Positions 25,439 through 33,862 are shown, counted from the first letter of the stretch. The stretch: DNA of 64,000 nt from VGCC01 sp964495555 (GCA_964495555.1 CAZBWA010000004.1:6330-70329), one strand, 5' to 3'. The notes: generated by a model from the letters alone, not told the origin. Made by a program: numbers and translations.

Positions 25439-27127
25439 ATGGTCGATATGAAGCCCCGTAGCAAGGACGTCACCGAGGGACTGGAGAGGGCGGCCCAGCG
25501 CGGCATGCTCCGAGCGGTCGGGATGACCGATGAGGACTTCCCCAAGCCGCAGATCGGGATCGCGTCCTCATGGAACGAGATCACTCCGTGCAATATGTCG
25601 CTCGCCCGACTGGCGGTCGCGGCGAAGGAGGGCGTGCACGCTGCGGGCGGCTTCCCCATGCAATTCGGCACCATCTCCGTGTCGGACGGAATCTCCATGG
25701 GTCACGAGGGGATGCACTTCTCACTGGTGAGCCGGGAGATCATCGCCGACTCCGTCGAGGCCGTCATGCAGGCGGAGCGTCTCGACGGCATGGTCACGTT
25801 CGCCGGCTGTGACAAGTCCCTCCCCGGAATGCTGATGGCCTCCGCGCGCCTGGATCTCGCCGCTGTCTTCGTGTACGCCGGCTCGATCCTCCCCGGTCAT
25901 GTGAAGCTCTCGGATGGAACCGAAAGGGACGTCACCATCATCGACGCGTTCGAGGCGGTCGGTGCCTGTGCGCGAGGCCTGATGTCACGTGAGGACGTCG
26001 ATGCAATCGAGCGCGCCATCTGTCCGGGTGAGGGTGCCTGCGGCGGGATGTACACGGCGAACACCATGGCGTCTGCGGCCGAGGCGATGGGGATGTCCCT
26101 GCCCGGCTCCTCCGCTCCACCGGCGGTGGACCGTCGTCGCGATGGCTACGCGCGACGATCCGGTGAGGCGGTCGTCGGGCTCATCCGGCAGGGCATCACG
26201 ACGCGCGACATCATCACCCGCCAATCCCTCGAGAACGCGATCGCGGTCCTGATGGCCTTCGGTGGGTCGACTAACGCGGTGCTTCACCTCCTCGCGATCG
26301 CACACGAGGCGGATGTCGAGCTCCACATCGAAGACTTCCATCGCATCGGCTCGAAGGTTCCCTTGCTTGCCGACGTGAAGCCGTTCGGTCGCTATGTGAT
26401 GTCCGACGTCGATCGCGTCGGCGGGGTACCGGTGATCCTGCGCGCGCTCCTCGATGCGGGGTTGCTGCACGGGGACTGCATGACAGTCACCGGGAAGACC
26501 ATGGCCGAGAACCTCGCGTCGATCGACCCCCCCGACCCTGACGGCACCATCCTCAAGGCGTCGCAGAATGCGATCGCCCCCACCGGTGGCATCACGATCC
26601 TCGGTGGCTCTCTCGCGCCCGAGGGTGCGGTGGTGAAGAACGCCGGAGTCCCGGTCGACGTGTTCGAGGGTGTTGCGCGGGTGTTCGAGCGCGAGCAGGC
26701 GGCGATGCGGGCATTGGAGGACGGCTCGATCCAGGCCGGGGACGTTGTGGTCATCCGTTACGAGGGCCCGAAGGGTGGTCCCGGGATGCGGGAGATGCTG
26801 ATGGTGACCGGAGCGATCAAGGGTGCCGGCCTGGGCAAGGACGTCCTGCTGATCACCGATGGACGGTTCTCGGGTGGCACGACGGGCCTCTGTGTGGGGC
26901 ACGTCGCCCCCGAGGCTGTGGACGGCGGCCCGATCGGCCTGGTCCAGGACGGGGACCGCATCCGCATCGATATCGGGGCGCGGACCCTGGACCTGCTCGT
27001 GGACCCGGCTGAACTGGACCGTCGCAGGGAGGGTTTCCGGCCGCTTCCCCCACGCTATGAGCGGGGTGTCCTGGCCAAGTACTCCAAGCTGGTGGGGTCG
27101 GCTTCACGGGGAGCGGTCTGCGACTGA
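25439..27127 (+). CDS. ilvD: Dihydroxy-acid dehydratase
   Basis: Fe-S dehydratase of 562 residues for the third common step of valine and isoleucine synthesis (also pantothenate precursors). Cluster cysteines appear in NEITPCNMSLARLAV, VTFAGCDKSLPGMLMA and GEGACGGMYTANTMASAAE, followed by GRFSGGTTGLCVGHVAPEA. It starts MVDMKPRSKDVTEGLERAA at an ATG 6 bases from its -10 element. It is separate from the attenuated ilvBNC operon downstream. Confidence 0.97.
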   Translation: MVDMKPRSKDVTEGLERAAQRGMLRAVGMTDEDFPKPQIGIASSWNEITPCNMSLARLAVAAKEGVHAAGGFPMQFGTISVSDGISMGHEGMHFSLVSREIIADSVEAVMQAERLDGMVTFAGCDKSLPGMLMASARLDLAAVFVYAGSILPGHVKLSDGTERDVTIIDAFEAVGACARGLMSREDVDAIERAICPGEGACGGMYTANTMASAAEAMGMSLPGSSAPPAVDRRRDGYARRSGEAVVGLIRQGITTRDIITRQSLENAIAVLMAFGGSTNAVLHLLAIAHEADVELHIEDFHRIGSKVPLLADVKPFGRYVMSDVDRVGGVPVILRALLDAGLLHGDCMTVTGKTMAENLASIDPPDPDGTILKASQNAIAPTGGITILGGSLAPEGAVVKNAGVPVDVFEGVARVFEREQAAMRALEDGSIQAGDVVVIRYEGPKGGPGMREMLMVTGAIKGAGLGKDVLLITDGRFSGGTTGLCVGHVAPEAVDGGPIGLVQDGDRIRIDIGARTLDLLVDPAELDRRREGFRPLPPRYERGVLAKYSKLVGSASRGAVCD

Positions 27128-27164
27128 TCTCGGCGGGGGTAGTGACAGACGCGACGTGAGGGTC

Positions 27165-27170
27165 TAGAGT
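27165..27170 (+). promoter_or_regulatory. Leaderless -10 of the ilvB leader
   Basis: TAGAGT, 6 bases, then the GTG of the ilvB leader peptide at 27177. Confidence 0.55.
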
Positions 27171-27176
27171 GTCGGC

Positions 27177-27212
27177 GTGGCGCAGATCGTAGTTAGTTGG
27201 CGCGTGGCCTGA
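27177..27212 (+). CDS. ilvB leader peptide (attenuation), 11 residues
   Basis: A tiny reading frame GTG...TGA encoding VAQIVVSWRVA, with Ile-Val-Val in a row. It lies between a leaderless-type -10 (TAGAGT, 6 bases upstream) and a terminator-like hairpin with a T-run, before ilvB. Ribosomes stalled at the Ile/Val codons when charged tRNAs are scarce would sit at the 5' arm of the first hairpin (27200-27228). Leader peptides of this sort before ilvB are known from Corynebacterium, Mycobacterium and Streptomyces. Confidence 0.85.
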   Translation: MAQIVVSWRVA

Positions 27213-27262
27213 CCTCGTCAGCACGCGCTCCCTCCGCTACCCACCTGGGTCGGAGGGTTTTT
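27200..27262 (+). terminator. ilvBNC attenuator: leader hairpin and terminator
   Basis: Hairpin 1: GCGCGTG (27200-27206) pairs CACGCGC (27222-27228) around an inner CTGAC/GTCAG stem; it includes the end of the leader peptide frame. Hairpin 2: CCCTCCG (27230-27236) pairs CGGAGGG (27251-27257) around ACCC/GGGT, followed by five T (27258-27262), an intrinsic terminator. I could not identify one clear antiterminator pairing. Confidence 0.8.
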
Positions 27263-27297
27263 CATTGAGGAAGCCTTCGGGCACGGAGTAGGTGGAG

Positions 27298-29040
27298 ATG
27301 GGCGAGCAGATCACCGGCGCGGAGAGCCTCGTGCGGTCCTTGGAGTCGGCCGACGTGGATGTCGTCTTCGGCATCCCCGGAGGGGCGATCCTCCCCGCGT
27401 ACGACCCCTTGATGGATTCCACGAAGGTGCGGCACATCCTGGTCCGTCACGAGCAGGCCGCCGGACATGCCGCGGAGGGCTACGCCGCGGCGACCGGACG
27501 CGTGGGCGTGTGCATGGCCACCAGCGGGCCGGGCGCCACCAACCTCGTGACCCCGATCGCAGACGCGCACATGGACTCCGTCCCCCTTGTGGCGATCACC
27601 GGTCAGGTGCCGAGTGCCGCGATCGGCACGGACGCCTTCCAGGAGGCCGACATCCGAGGCATCACGATGCCGATCACCAAGCACAACTACCTGGTGACGA
27701 ATCCCGACGAGATCCCGCGTGCCATCGCCGAAGCGTTCCATCTCGCAGCGTCCGGGCGACCGGGTCCGGTTCTCGTGGACATCTCCAAGGATGCGCTCCA
27801 GGCGATGACCACGTTCCAGTGGCCGGAGTCCCTCGACCTTCCGGGGTACCACCCGGTGACGCGTCCCCACTCCAAGCAGATCCGCGAGGCGGCGCGCATG
27901 ATCCTGGCTGCGCGGCAGCCGGTGCTCTACGTGGGCGGCGGGGTCATCCGCGGGGGTGCTTCCGGGTCCCTCCGACGTCTGGCCGAGCTGACGGGTATCC
28001 CGGTCGTGACCACCCTGATGGCCCGCGGTGCCTTCCCGGACTCACATCCCCTGCACCTGGGCATGCCCGGGATGCACGGCACGGTCGCAGCGGTCGGGGC
28101 CCTGCAGAAGTCGGATCTGCTGATCACCCTGGGCGCGCGATTCGACGACCGTGTGACGGGGAAGTTGTCGAGCTTCGCCCCGAATGCCGCCGTGATCCAT
28201 GCCGATATCGATCCCGCCGAGATCGGCAAGAACCGTGTCGCGGACGTCCCGATCGTCGGCGATGTGGCCGAGGTCATCCCCGAGCTCATTACCGCGATCG
28301 AGGCGGAGATGAGCTCAGGCACCACGCCCGACTACGCGGCCTGGTGGGCCCTGCTAGGTCGGATGCGTGACACCTACCCCCTCGGCTACGACCTTCCGGC
28401 AGATGGTTCGCTCTCGCCGCAGTTCGTGATCCAGCGGCTCGGCCAGATCTCGGGCTCCGACTCGATCTTCGCTGCCGGTGTGGGTCAGCACCAGATGTGG
28501 GCTGCGCAGTACATCTCCTACGAGAATCCCGGCACGTGGCTGAACTCGGGTGGTCTTGGCACCATGGGGTATGCCGTCCCCGCGGCGATGGGAGCGAAGG
28601 TGGGACGCCCCGAGGCCACGGTGTGGGCGGTCGACGGTGACGGTTGCTTCCAGATGACGAATCAGGAGTTGGCCACCTGCACCATCAACGAGATTCCGAT
28701 CAAGGTGGCGCTCATCAACAATGAGAGCCTCGGAATGGTGCGTCAGTGGCAGACGCTCTTCTACAGCGAGCGTTACTCCAACACTGACCTCCACTCGCAC
28801 CGTGTCCCCGATTTCGTGAAGTTGGCTGAGGCGTACGGCTGCTACGGCTTGCAGTGCGAATCGGCTGCAGACGTGGACGCAACCATCGAGCGGGCATTGA
28901 GTCTCAATGACGCGCCCGTGGTCGTGGACTTCCGGGTGCACAAGGACGCCATGGTCTGGCCGATGGTCGCGGCGGGTACGAGTAACGACGACATCATGGT
29001 GGCGCGGGCGATGGCCCCCGACTGGGGGAGTGACGACTGA
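27298..29040 (+). CDS. ilvB: Acetolactate synthase large subunit
   Basis: ThDP/FAD enzyme of 580 residues that joins two pyruvates to acetolactate, or pyruvate and 2-oxobutanoate to acetohydroxybutyrate. It shows VFGIPGGAILPAYDPLMDS, the ThDP-activating Glu in LVRHEQAAGHAAEGYA, GVCMATSGPGATNLVTPI, and the ThDP/Mg motif GDGCFQMTNQELAT with NNESLGMVRQWQ. ATG 27298 is preferred to GTG 27292 by family start and by the GGAGTAGG upstream. Expression is probably controlled by the attenuator just before it. It overlaps ilvN by one base. Confidence 0.97.
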   Translation: MGEQITGAESLVRSLESADVDVVFGIPGGAILPAYDPLMDSTKVRHILVRHEQAAGHAAEGYAAATGRVGVCMATSGPGATNLVTPIADAHMDSVPLVAITGQVPSAAIGTDAFQEADIRGITMPITKHNYLVTNPDEIPRAIAEAFHLAASGRPGPVLVDISKDALQAMTTFQWPESLDLPGYHPVTRPHSKQIREAARMILAARQPVLYVGGGVIRGGASGSLRRLAELTGIPVVTTLMARGAFPDSHPLHLGMPGMHGTVAAVGALQKSDLLITLGARFDDRVTGKLSSFAPNAAVIHADIDPAEIGKNRVADVPIVGDVAEVIPELITAIEAEMSSGTTPDYAAWWALLGRMRDTYPLGYDLPADGSLSPQFVIQRLGQISGSDSIFAAGVGQHQMWAAQYISYENPGTWLNSGGLGTMGYAVPAAMGAKVGRPEATVWAVDGDGCFQMTNQELATCTINEIPIKVALINNESLGMVRQWQTLFYSERYSNTDLHSHRVPDFVKLAEAYGCYGLQCESAADVDATIERALSLNDAPVVVDFRVHKDAMVWPMVAAGTSNDDIMVARAMAPDWGSDD

Positions 29041-29564
29041 TGTCCCGACACACGCTGTCTGTCCTGGTGGAAGACAAGCCGGGAGTTCTCGCGCGCGTGG
29101 CCAGTCTCTTCTCGCGTCGTGGGTTCAACATCGAGTCGCTCGCGGTGGGCCCGACGGAGATCGCAGACGTGTCACGCATGACCATCGTCGTGAATGTTGC
29201 GGATCTGCCCCTAGAGCAGGTCACGAAGCAGTTGAACAAGCTCATCAACGTGCTGAAGATCGTCGAGCTTGAACCGGAGTCGAGCGTCCAGCGGGAGATC
29301 ATGCTGGTCAAGGTGAAGGCCGATCTAGATTCGCGCTCGCACATTCTCGAGACGGTGACGTTATTCCGCGCCAAAGTCGTGGATGTCGCCACGGATGCCG
29401 TGACGATCGAGGCGACCGGAGCTCATGACAAACTCGAAGCGCTTCTGCGTGTGCTCGAGCCGTTCGGAATCAAGGAATTGGTGAAGTCGGGCCTGGTGGC
29501 CATGGGACGGGGGTCACGATCCATCTCGGATCGGTCCCTGCGTCCGGTGGACCGGTCGGCCTGA
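29040..29564 (+). CDS. ilvN: Acetolactate synthase regulatory subunit
   Basis: Regulatory partner of ilvB, 174 residues, with an N-terminal ACT domain (HTLSVLVEDKPGVLARVASL, FSRRGFNIESLAVGPTEIAD) that confers valine feedback inhibition, and the second half found in full-length IlvH/IlvN. The ATG overlaps the ilvB TGA by one base. A separate promoter-like TAGCCT lies in the gap to ilvC. Confidence 0.96.
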   Translation: MSRHTLSVLVEDKPGVLARVASLFSRRGFNIESLAVGPTEIADVSRMTIVVNVADLPLEQVTKQLNKLINVLKIVELEPESSVQREIMLVKVKADLDSRSHILETVTLFRAKVVDVATDAVTIEATGAHDKLEALLRVLEPFGIKELVKSGLVAMGRGSRSISDRSLRPVDRSA

Positions 29565-29575
29565 TCACGCCGCGA

Positions 29576-29581
29576 TAGCCT
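29576..29581 (+). promoter_or_regulatory. Candidate internal promoter of ilvC
   Basis: TAGCCT in the 46-base ilvN-ilvC gap, followed by an AAGGGAG ribosome binding site (29598-29604) and GTG 29611. It could let ilvC be made apart from ilvBN. Confidence 0.35.
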
Positions 29582-29610
29582 GCACCCACTCACAGGACAA
29601 GGGAGTTCAC

Positions 29611-30639
29611 GTGGCCGAGCTTTTCTACGAGACCGATGCTGATCTGTCGATCATCCAGAACCGTGTCGTCGCGATCATGGGTTTCGGGAGCCAGGGGCAT
29701 GCGCACGCTTTGAGCCTGCGTGACTCGGGGGTCGACGTCCGTGTTGGCCTGAAGGAAGGCTCGAAGAGCCGTGCCAAGGCCGAGGAGGCGGGCCTGCGCG
29801 TCGTGGACCCTGCGACTGCTGCGGCAGAAGCCGACGTGATCATGATCCTCGTCCCCGACCCCGTGCAAGAGCATCTCTACAAGGAGGCGATCGAGCCCAA
29901 CCTGCAGGAGGGCGACGCACTCTTCTTCGCGCATGGCTTCAACATCCGCTTTGGCTACATCAAGCCCCCGGCGTTCGTGGATGTGTGCATGGTCGCCCCC
30001 AAGGGCCCGGGACACCTCGTGCGTCGCGAGTACGAGGCCGGGCGAGGAGTTCCGGTGATCGTCGCGGTCGAGCAGGACGCCTCCGGCGAGGCGTGGCCAC
30101 TCGCGCTCAGCTACGCCGCTGCCATCGGCGGTCTGCGGGCCGGCGGTATCAAGACAACCTTCACCGAGGAAACCGAGACCGACCTCTTCGGGGAGCAAGC
30201 GGTGCTGTGCGGAGGTGCGAGCCAGCTCGTCATGTACGGATTCGAGACCCTGGTAGAGGCCGGCTACCAGCCGGAGGTCGCCTATTTCGAGTGCCTGCAC
30301 GAGTTGAAGCTCATCGTCGACCTCATGTACGAGGGTGGCATCGCCAAGCAGCGGTGGAGCGTGTCCGATACGGCCGAATACGGCGATTACGTCTCAGGAC
30401 CACGCGTCATCGACCCGAGCGTCAAGGAGAACATGAAGGCGGTCCTCGCCGACGTGCAGAACGGGACATTCGCCGAGCGGTTCATCACTGATCAGCGCAG
30501 TGGTGCGAAGGAGTTCAAGGAGCTCCGGGCGCAGGGTGAGAAGCACCCCATCGAGGCTGTTGGCCGCGAACTCCGCAAAATGATGAGCTGGGTCAAGAAG
30601 TCGGATGATGACTATGTCGAGGGCACAGCGACGCGATAG
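29611..30639 (+). CDS. ilvC: Ketol-acid reductoisomerase
   Basis: Class I (short) NADPH- and Mg-dependent enzyme of 342 residues that isomerises and reduces acetolactate and acetohydroxybutyrate. The nucleotide motif is GFGSQGHAHALSLRDSG. The first domain ends in MVAPKGPGHLVRREYEAGRG, and the metal-binding glutamates are in ETETDLFGEQAVLCGG and CLHELKLIVDLMYEGG. The GTG start is preceded by AAGGGAG. Its 3' end overlaps the DUF2256 gene by 35 bases, an unusually long same-strand overlap. Confidence 0.97.
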   Translation: MAELFYETDADLSIIQNRVVAIMGFGSQGHAHALSLRDSGVDVRVGLKEGSKSRAKAEEAGLRVVDPATAAAEADVIMILVPDPVQEHLYKEAIEPNLQEGDALFFAHGFNIRFGYIKPPAFVDVCMVAPKGPGHLVRREYEAGRGVPVIVAVEQDASGEAWPLALSYAAAIGGLRAGGIKTTFTEETETDLFGEQAVLCGGASQLVMYGFETLVEAGYQPEVAYFECLHELKLIVDLMYEGGIAKQRWSVSDTAEYGDYVSGPRVIDPSVKENMKAVLADVQNGTFAERFITDQRSGAKEFKELRAQGEKHPIEAVGRELRKMMSWVKKSDDDYVEGTATR

Positions 30640-31024
30640 GGCGGGCGCACGTGAGCCCTCCACGCTCACGAAGATCTGTGCGTCCTGCGGCCGCACGATG
30701 GAGTGGCGCAAGGCGTGGGCCCGATCGTGGGACAGCGTGCGTTACTGCTCCGACGACTGCCGTGCGCGAGGAGTCACCGATGCTGATCGCGAGCTCGAGG
30801 CCCTGATCCTTGCGATGCTCGAATCCCGACCTCGTTCTGCGTCCGTCTGCCCGAGCGACGTGGCGCGCCAGGCCGACACCGATTGGCGACCGCTGATGGA
30901 GCCGGTGCGACGGGCGGCCCGTCGCCTCGTCGCGGAGGGTCGCGTCGAGATCTGCCAGGGGGGACGGGTGGTCGATCCCTCCCATGCGCGTGGACCGATT
31001 CGGATCCGACTTGTCCGCGACTGA
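30605..31024 (+). CDS. DUF2256-DUF3253 fusion protein, partner of the photolyase-like gene
   Basis: Small protein of 139 residues. Residues 22-55 form a zinc-ribbon-like DUF2256 unit: KICASCGRTMEWRKAWARSW followed by CSDDC, giving Cys25, Cys28, Cys48 and Cys52. Residues 62-135 match DUF3253, a winged-helix-like domain (LILAMLESRPRSASVCPSDV, PVRRAARRLVAEGRVEI, DPSHARGPIRIRL). Function is unknown for both domains; a nucleic-acid role is a guess from the fold. The start could be any of ATG 30605, 30608 or 30614, all inside the end of ilvC. The 3' end overlaps the next gene by 41 bases, so this gene and the photolyase-like gene are probably made together as a tail of the ilvBNC transcript. Confidence 0.75.
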   Translation: MMTMSRAQRRDRAGAREPSTLTKICASCGRTMEWRKAWARSWDSVRYCSDDCRARGVTDADRELEALILAMLESRPRSASVCPSDVARQADTDWRPLMEPVRRAARRLVAEGRVEICQGGRVVDPSHARGPIRIRLVRD

Positions 31025-32267
31025 GACGCTGAGCCCCCCGGTGCCGGATCGGGACTCCGTCCTGGAGTGGGTTCGCGAGAACCTGGGTTCGGTTGTTCGT
31101 GGGCCCATCGTCGGGAGCGACATCCGCGGGGGCCAATCCGCGGCCGATGCCGCACTCGCCGCCGTGGACATCACCGGGTACGCACGAACGCGCAACGAGG
31201 TGTGGCCGCGTGACCGTCGCGGTGCCACGGGCCTCTCGCCGTACATCCGGCACGGGTTGCTGAGCCTGCCGCGTGTGTGGGCCTCGGTCGACGGCCCCCC
31301 TGCCGACCGGGAGAAGTTCCGCGACGAGTTGCTGTGGCAGGAGTACGCCCGTCACCTGTACGCGCGCCTCGGATCCGCGACGAGGCACTCCCTGAGGTTT
31401 GCGGTCGAGGAGTACATGGACGACGAGGTCCGTGGAGGGTGGCGGGGAGACGCGCTGTGCGTCGCCGAGTCAGTGCGCGAATTGCGGGATTCCGGCTGGA
31501 TCACCAACCAACAACGAATGTGGCTCGCCTCCCACTGGAGCGTGCGTGAGGGGCGTGGGTGGCGCGAGGGGGAGGACGAGTTCTTCCGCCAGTTGCTCGA
31601 CGGATCGCGGGCGGCCAATCGCGTGGGGTGGCAGTGGACTGTCGGAGCGCTGACGGGCAAGCCCTATGGCTTCAGCCGCTGGCAGGTCACGAACCGCGCC
31701 CCGGGACTCTGCGAGCGATGCGCGTTACGCGATTCCTGTCCCATCGAAGACTGGCCATCGGCCGACGCACGCGAGCCCCGAACCGTCGTCGATCCGCGCA
31801 TCCGCAAGGACCCCGATCCCGTGGCGACCGCGGGCCCCTCCGAACCGCGGATATCCGGTGATCCGGACTGCGTATGGATAACGGCGGAGAGTCTCGGTGA
31901 TGAGGACCCCGCTCTCCGTGCCCATCCCGATCTCCCCGTCGTGTTCGTCTTCGACCTTCCCCTCCTCACACGGCTACGCCTGGCCTCGACTCGCCTCGTG
32001 TTCCTCACCGAGTGTCTGGCGGACCTCGCCGTGCGTCGTGACGTGCGCGTGTTCGTGAGCGATCCGCGCGAGGTGCTGAGGGCATGGCGTCCGGCCGTCA
32101 CGTTCACACCGGTTCCCGGCTGGAACGCCCGAGCATCGGAGATCGACCTGGCCGCGGTGCATCCGTGGCCGTGGCTGCGCCCGGTCGGCGCCGGGCCGAT
32201 GACCTCCTTCTCTGCATGGCAGACCTCGGTCTCACGCACCGCTGGCCGACGGAACGCCCGCCGCTAG
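30984..32267 (+). CDS. Circularly permuted photolyase/cryptochrome-like flavoprotein with four-cysteine cluster
   Basis: Protein of 427 residues. Residues about 45-255 match the photolyase FAD-binding domain: ITGYARTRNEVWPRDRRGAT, GLSPYIRHGLLSLPRVWASV, FRDELLWQEYARHLYARLG, SGWITNQQRMWLASHW, LLDGSRAANRVGWQWTVGA. Cys159 and the cluster Cys243-x2-Cys246-x5-Cys252 (TGKPYGFSRWQVTNRAPG, then LCERCALRDSCPIEDWP) resemble the [4Fe-4S] ligands of iron-sulfur photolyases such as Agrobacterium PhrB, where the first two ligands are 88 residues apart (84 here). Residues about 295-415 look like the antenna alpha/beta domain that normally comes first: VWITAESLGDEDPAL, VVFVFDLPLL, LVFLTECLADLAVRRDVRVF, SDPREVLRAW, and PMTSFSAWQ like the PYKVFTPFW end of that domain. 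The domain order is therefore reversed. ATG 30984 lies in the previous gene; GTG 31041 is an alternative start. DNA repair or light sensing is possible; activity is unproven. Confidence 0.8.
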   Translation: MRVDRFGSDLSATETLSPPVPDRDSVLEWVRENLGSVVRGPIVGSDIRGGQSAADAALAAVDITGYARTRNEVWPRDRRGATGLSPYIRHGLLSLPRVWASVDGPPADREKFRDELLWQEYARHLYARLGSATRHSLRFAVEEYMDDEVRGGWRGDALCVAESVRELRDSGWITNQQRMWLASHWSVREGRGWREGEDEFFRQLLDGSRAANRVGWQWTVGALTGKPYGFSRWQVTNRAPGLCERCALRDSCPIEDWPSADAREPRTVVDPRIRKDPDPVATAGPSEPRISGDPDCVWITAESLGDEDPALRAHPDLPVVFVFDLPLLTRLRLASTRLVFLTECLADLAVRRDVRVFVSDPREVLRAWRPAVTFTPVPGWNARASEIDLAAVHPWPWLRPVGAGPMTSFSAWQTSVSRTAGRRNARR

Positions 32268-32270
32268 GAT
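32265..32270 (+). promoter_or_regulatory. Leaderless -10 of serA fused to upstream stop codon
   Basis: TAGGAT, whose TAG is the stop of the photolyase-like gene, then CGCGCG and the serA GTG at 32277. Confidence 0.5.
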
Positions 32271-32276
32271 CGCGCG

Positions 32277-33860
32277 GTGACTAAGCCCCGCGTGCTCATC
32301 GCCGAGGAACTCTCGCCTGCGACCGTCGAGGCTTTGGGTCCTGACTTCGAGATCGTCCAGTGCGATGGAGCCGATCGCTCCGCGCTGCTCGCATCCATTG
32401 GCGACGTCGATGCCATCCTGGTTCGATCCGCAACACAGGTGGACGCCGAAGCGATTGCTGCCGCCCCCCGGCTCAAGGTCGTTGCACGCGCCGGCGTCGG
32501 GCTGGACAACGTCGACGTCAAGGCGGCCACCCAGGCGGGCGTGATGGTGGTGAACGCGCCCACGTCGAACATCGTCAGTGCGGCGGAACTGGCCGTGGGG
32601 CTGCTGCTGGCCAGTGCACGCAACATCGTCCCCGCCAACTCCGCCCTCCATCGCGGCGAATGGAAGCGCTCGAAGTACACCGGAGTGGAAGTCGCGGATA
32701 AGACCGTAGGAATCGTCGGGCTCGGTCGGATCGGCATCCTGGTGGCGCAGCGCCTCAGCGCTTTCGGCGTCAAGTTGATCGCCTACGACCCTTACGTGCA
32801 GCCAGCCAGGGCAGCGCAGCTGGGGGTGCGGATGATGCCCCTGGACGACCTGCTCGCCGAGGCGGACTTCATCACGGTGCACCTGCCCAAGACCCCCGAG
32901 ACTGTCGGCTTGATCGGCGACGATGCACTGCGCAAGGTCAAGCCGACAGTGCGCATCATCAACGCCGCCCGTGGTGGCATCGTCGATGAGGACGCCCTGT
33001 ACCGGGCGATCGTCGAGGGGCGCGTCGCAGGGGCCGGACTGGATGTGTACGCCAAAGAGCCCTGCACGGATTCACCCCTGTTCACCTTGGAGTCTGTCGT
33101 TGCCACACCACATCTGGGAGCCTCGACCGACGAGGCCCAGGAGAAGGCCGGCATCGCCGTCGCGCGTTCGGTGCGTCTCGCGCTCGCAGGAGAACTGGTC
33201 CCCGATGCCGTCAATGTTCAAGGCGGCCAGTTGGCCGAAGCCATCCGTCCCCTCGTCCCGCTCGCCGAGCAGGTGGGCCAGATCGCCTGTTCGCTCGCAT
33301 CCGACGCGGTTGTCCGCGTGGACGTCGAGGTGCGAGGGGACATCGTGGAGCATGACGTCCGTGTCCTCGAGCTCTCCGCGCTCAAGGGGGTCTTCCAGAC
33401 TCTGGTGCACGATCCCGTGTCCTTCGTGAACGCCCCCGTTCTCGCCGAGCAGCGTGGGGTGGAGGTGGCCCTCACGACAGATGCCGACGCGGGGGACCAC
33501 CGGTGCCTGGTGCGCGTCACGCTCACGCTGACCGGTGGGGCCACCGTCGCCATCTCGGGCACCGTCACCGGTGCGCGCAACATCGCCAAGGTCGTGGAAA
33601 TCGACGGCTTCGACCTCGACGTGCCGATCAGCAATCACCTGGCTGTGTTCCGCTACCACGATCGGCCGGGCGTCGTGGGCGTCGTCGGCAAGATCCTGGG
33701 AGAGGCGGGCGTCAACATCGGCAGCATGCAGGTCAGCCGCGATGACTCCGGTCACGCTCTGATCGTGCTCAGCGTCGACTCGGCCATCCCCTCGGCAGTA
33801 CTGGACTCGATGACCTCGCAGATCGAGGCGCATTCGGGGCGTGCCGTCTCCCTCGCCTGA
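32277..33860 (+). CDS. serA: D-3-phosphoglycerate dehydrogenase
   Basis: First enzyme of serine synthesis, 527 residues, of the long type with an intervening domain and a C-terminal ACT domain for serine control. The Rossmann motif is VGIVGLGRIGILVAQ, the catalytic Arg is in IINAARGGIVDEDAL, Glu in KEPCTDSPLF and His in VVATPHLGASTDEAQ. The ACT domain is HDRPGVVGVVGKILGEAGVN. A GTG 6 bases after TAGGAT is the start. The gene converges on leuA with stops 2 bases apart. Confidence 0.96.
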   Translation: MTKPRVLIAEELSPATVEALGPDFEIVQCDGADRSALLASIGDVDAILVRSATQVDAEAIAAAPRLKVVARAGVGLDNVDVKAATQAGVMVVNAPTSNIVSAAELAVGLLLASARNIVPANSALHRGEWKRSKYTGVEVADKTVGIVGLGRIGILVAQRLSAFGVKLIAYDPYVQPARAAQLGVRMMPLDDLLAEADFITVHLPKTPETVGLIGDDALRKVKPTVRIINAARGGIVDEDALYRAIVEGRVAGAGLDVYAKEPCTDSPLFTLESVVATPHLGASTDEAQEKAGIAVARSVRLALAGELVPDAVNVQGGQLAEAIRPLVPLAEQVGQIACSLASDAVVRVDVEVRGDIVEHDVRVLELSALKGVFQTLVHDPVSFVNAPVLAEQRGVEVALTTDADAGDHRCLVRVTLTLTGGATVAISGTVTGARNIAKVVEIDGFDLDVPISNHLAVFRYHDRPGVVGVVGKILGEAGVNIGSMQVSRDDSGHALIVLSVDSAIPSAVLDSMTSQIEAHSGRAVSLA

Positions 33861-33862
33861 CC

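Noticed and set aside
27230..27262. The hairpin with T-run as simply the ilvD terminator
   Set aside because: A promoter-like element and an Ile-Val-Val leader frame lie between ilvD and the hairpin, so an attenuator for ilvB is the better explanation.
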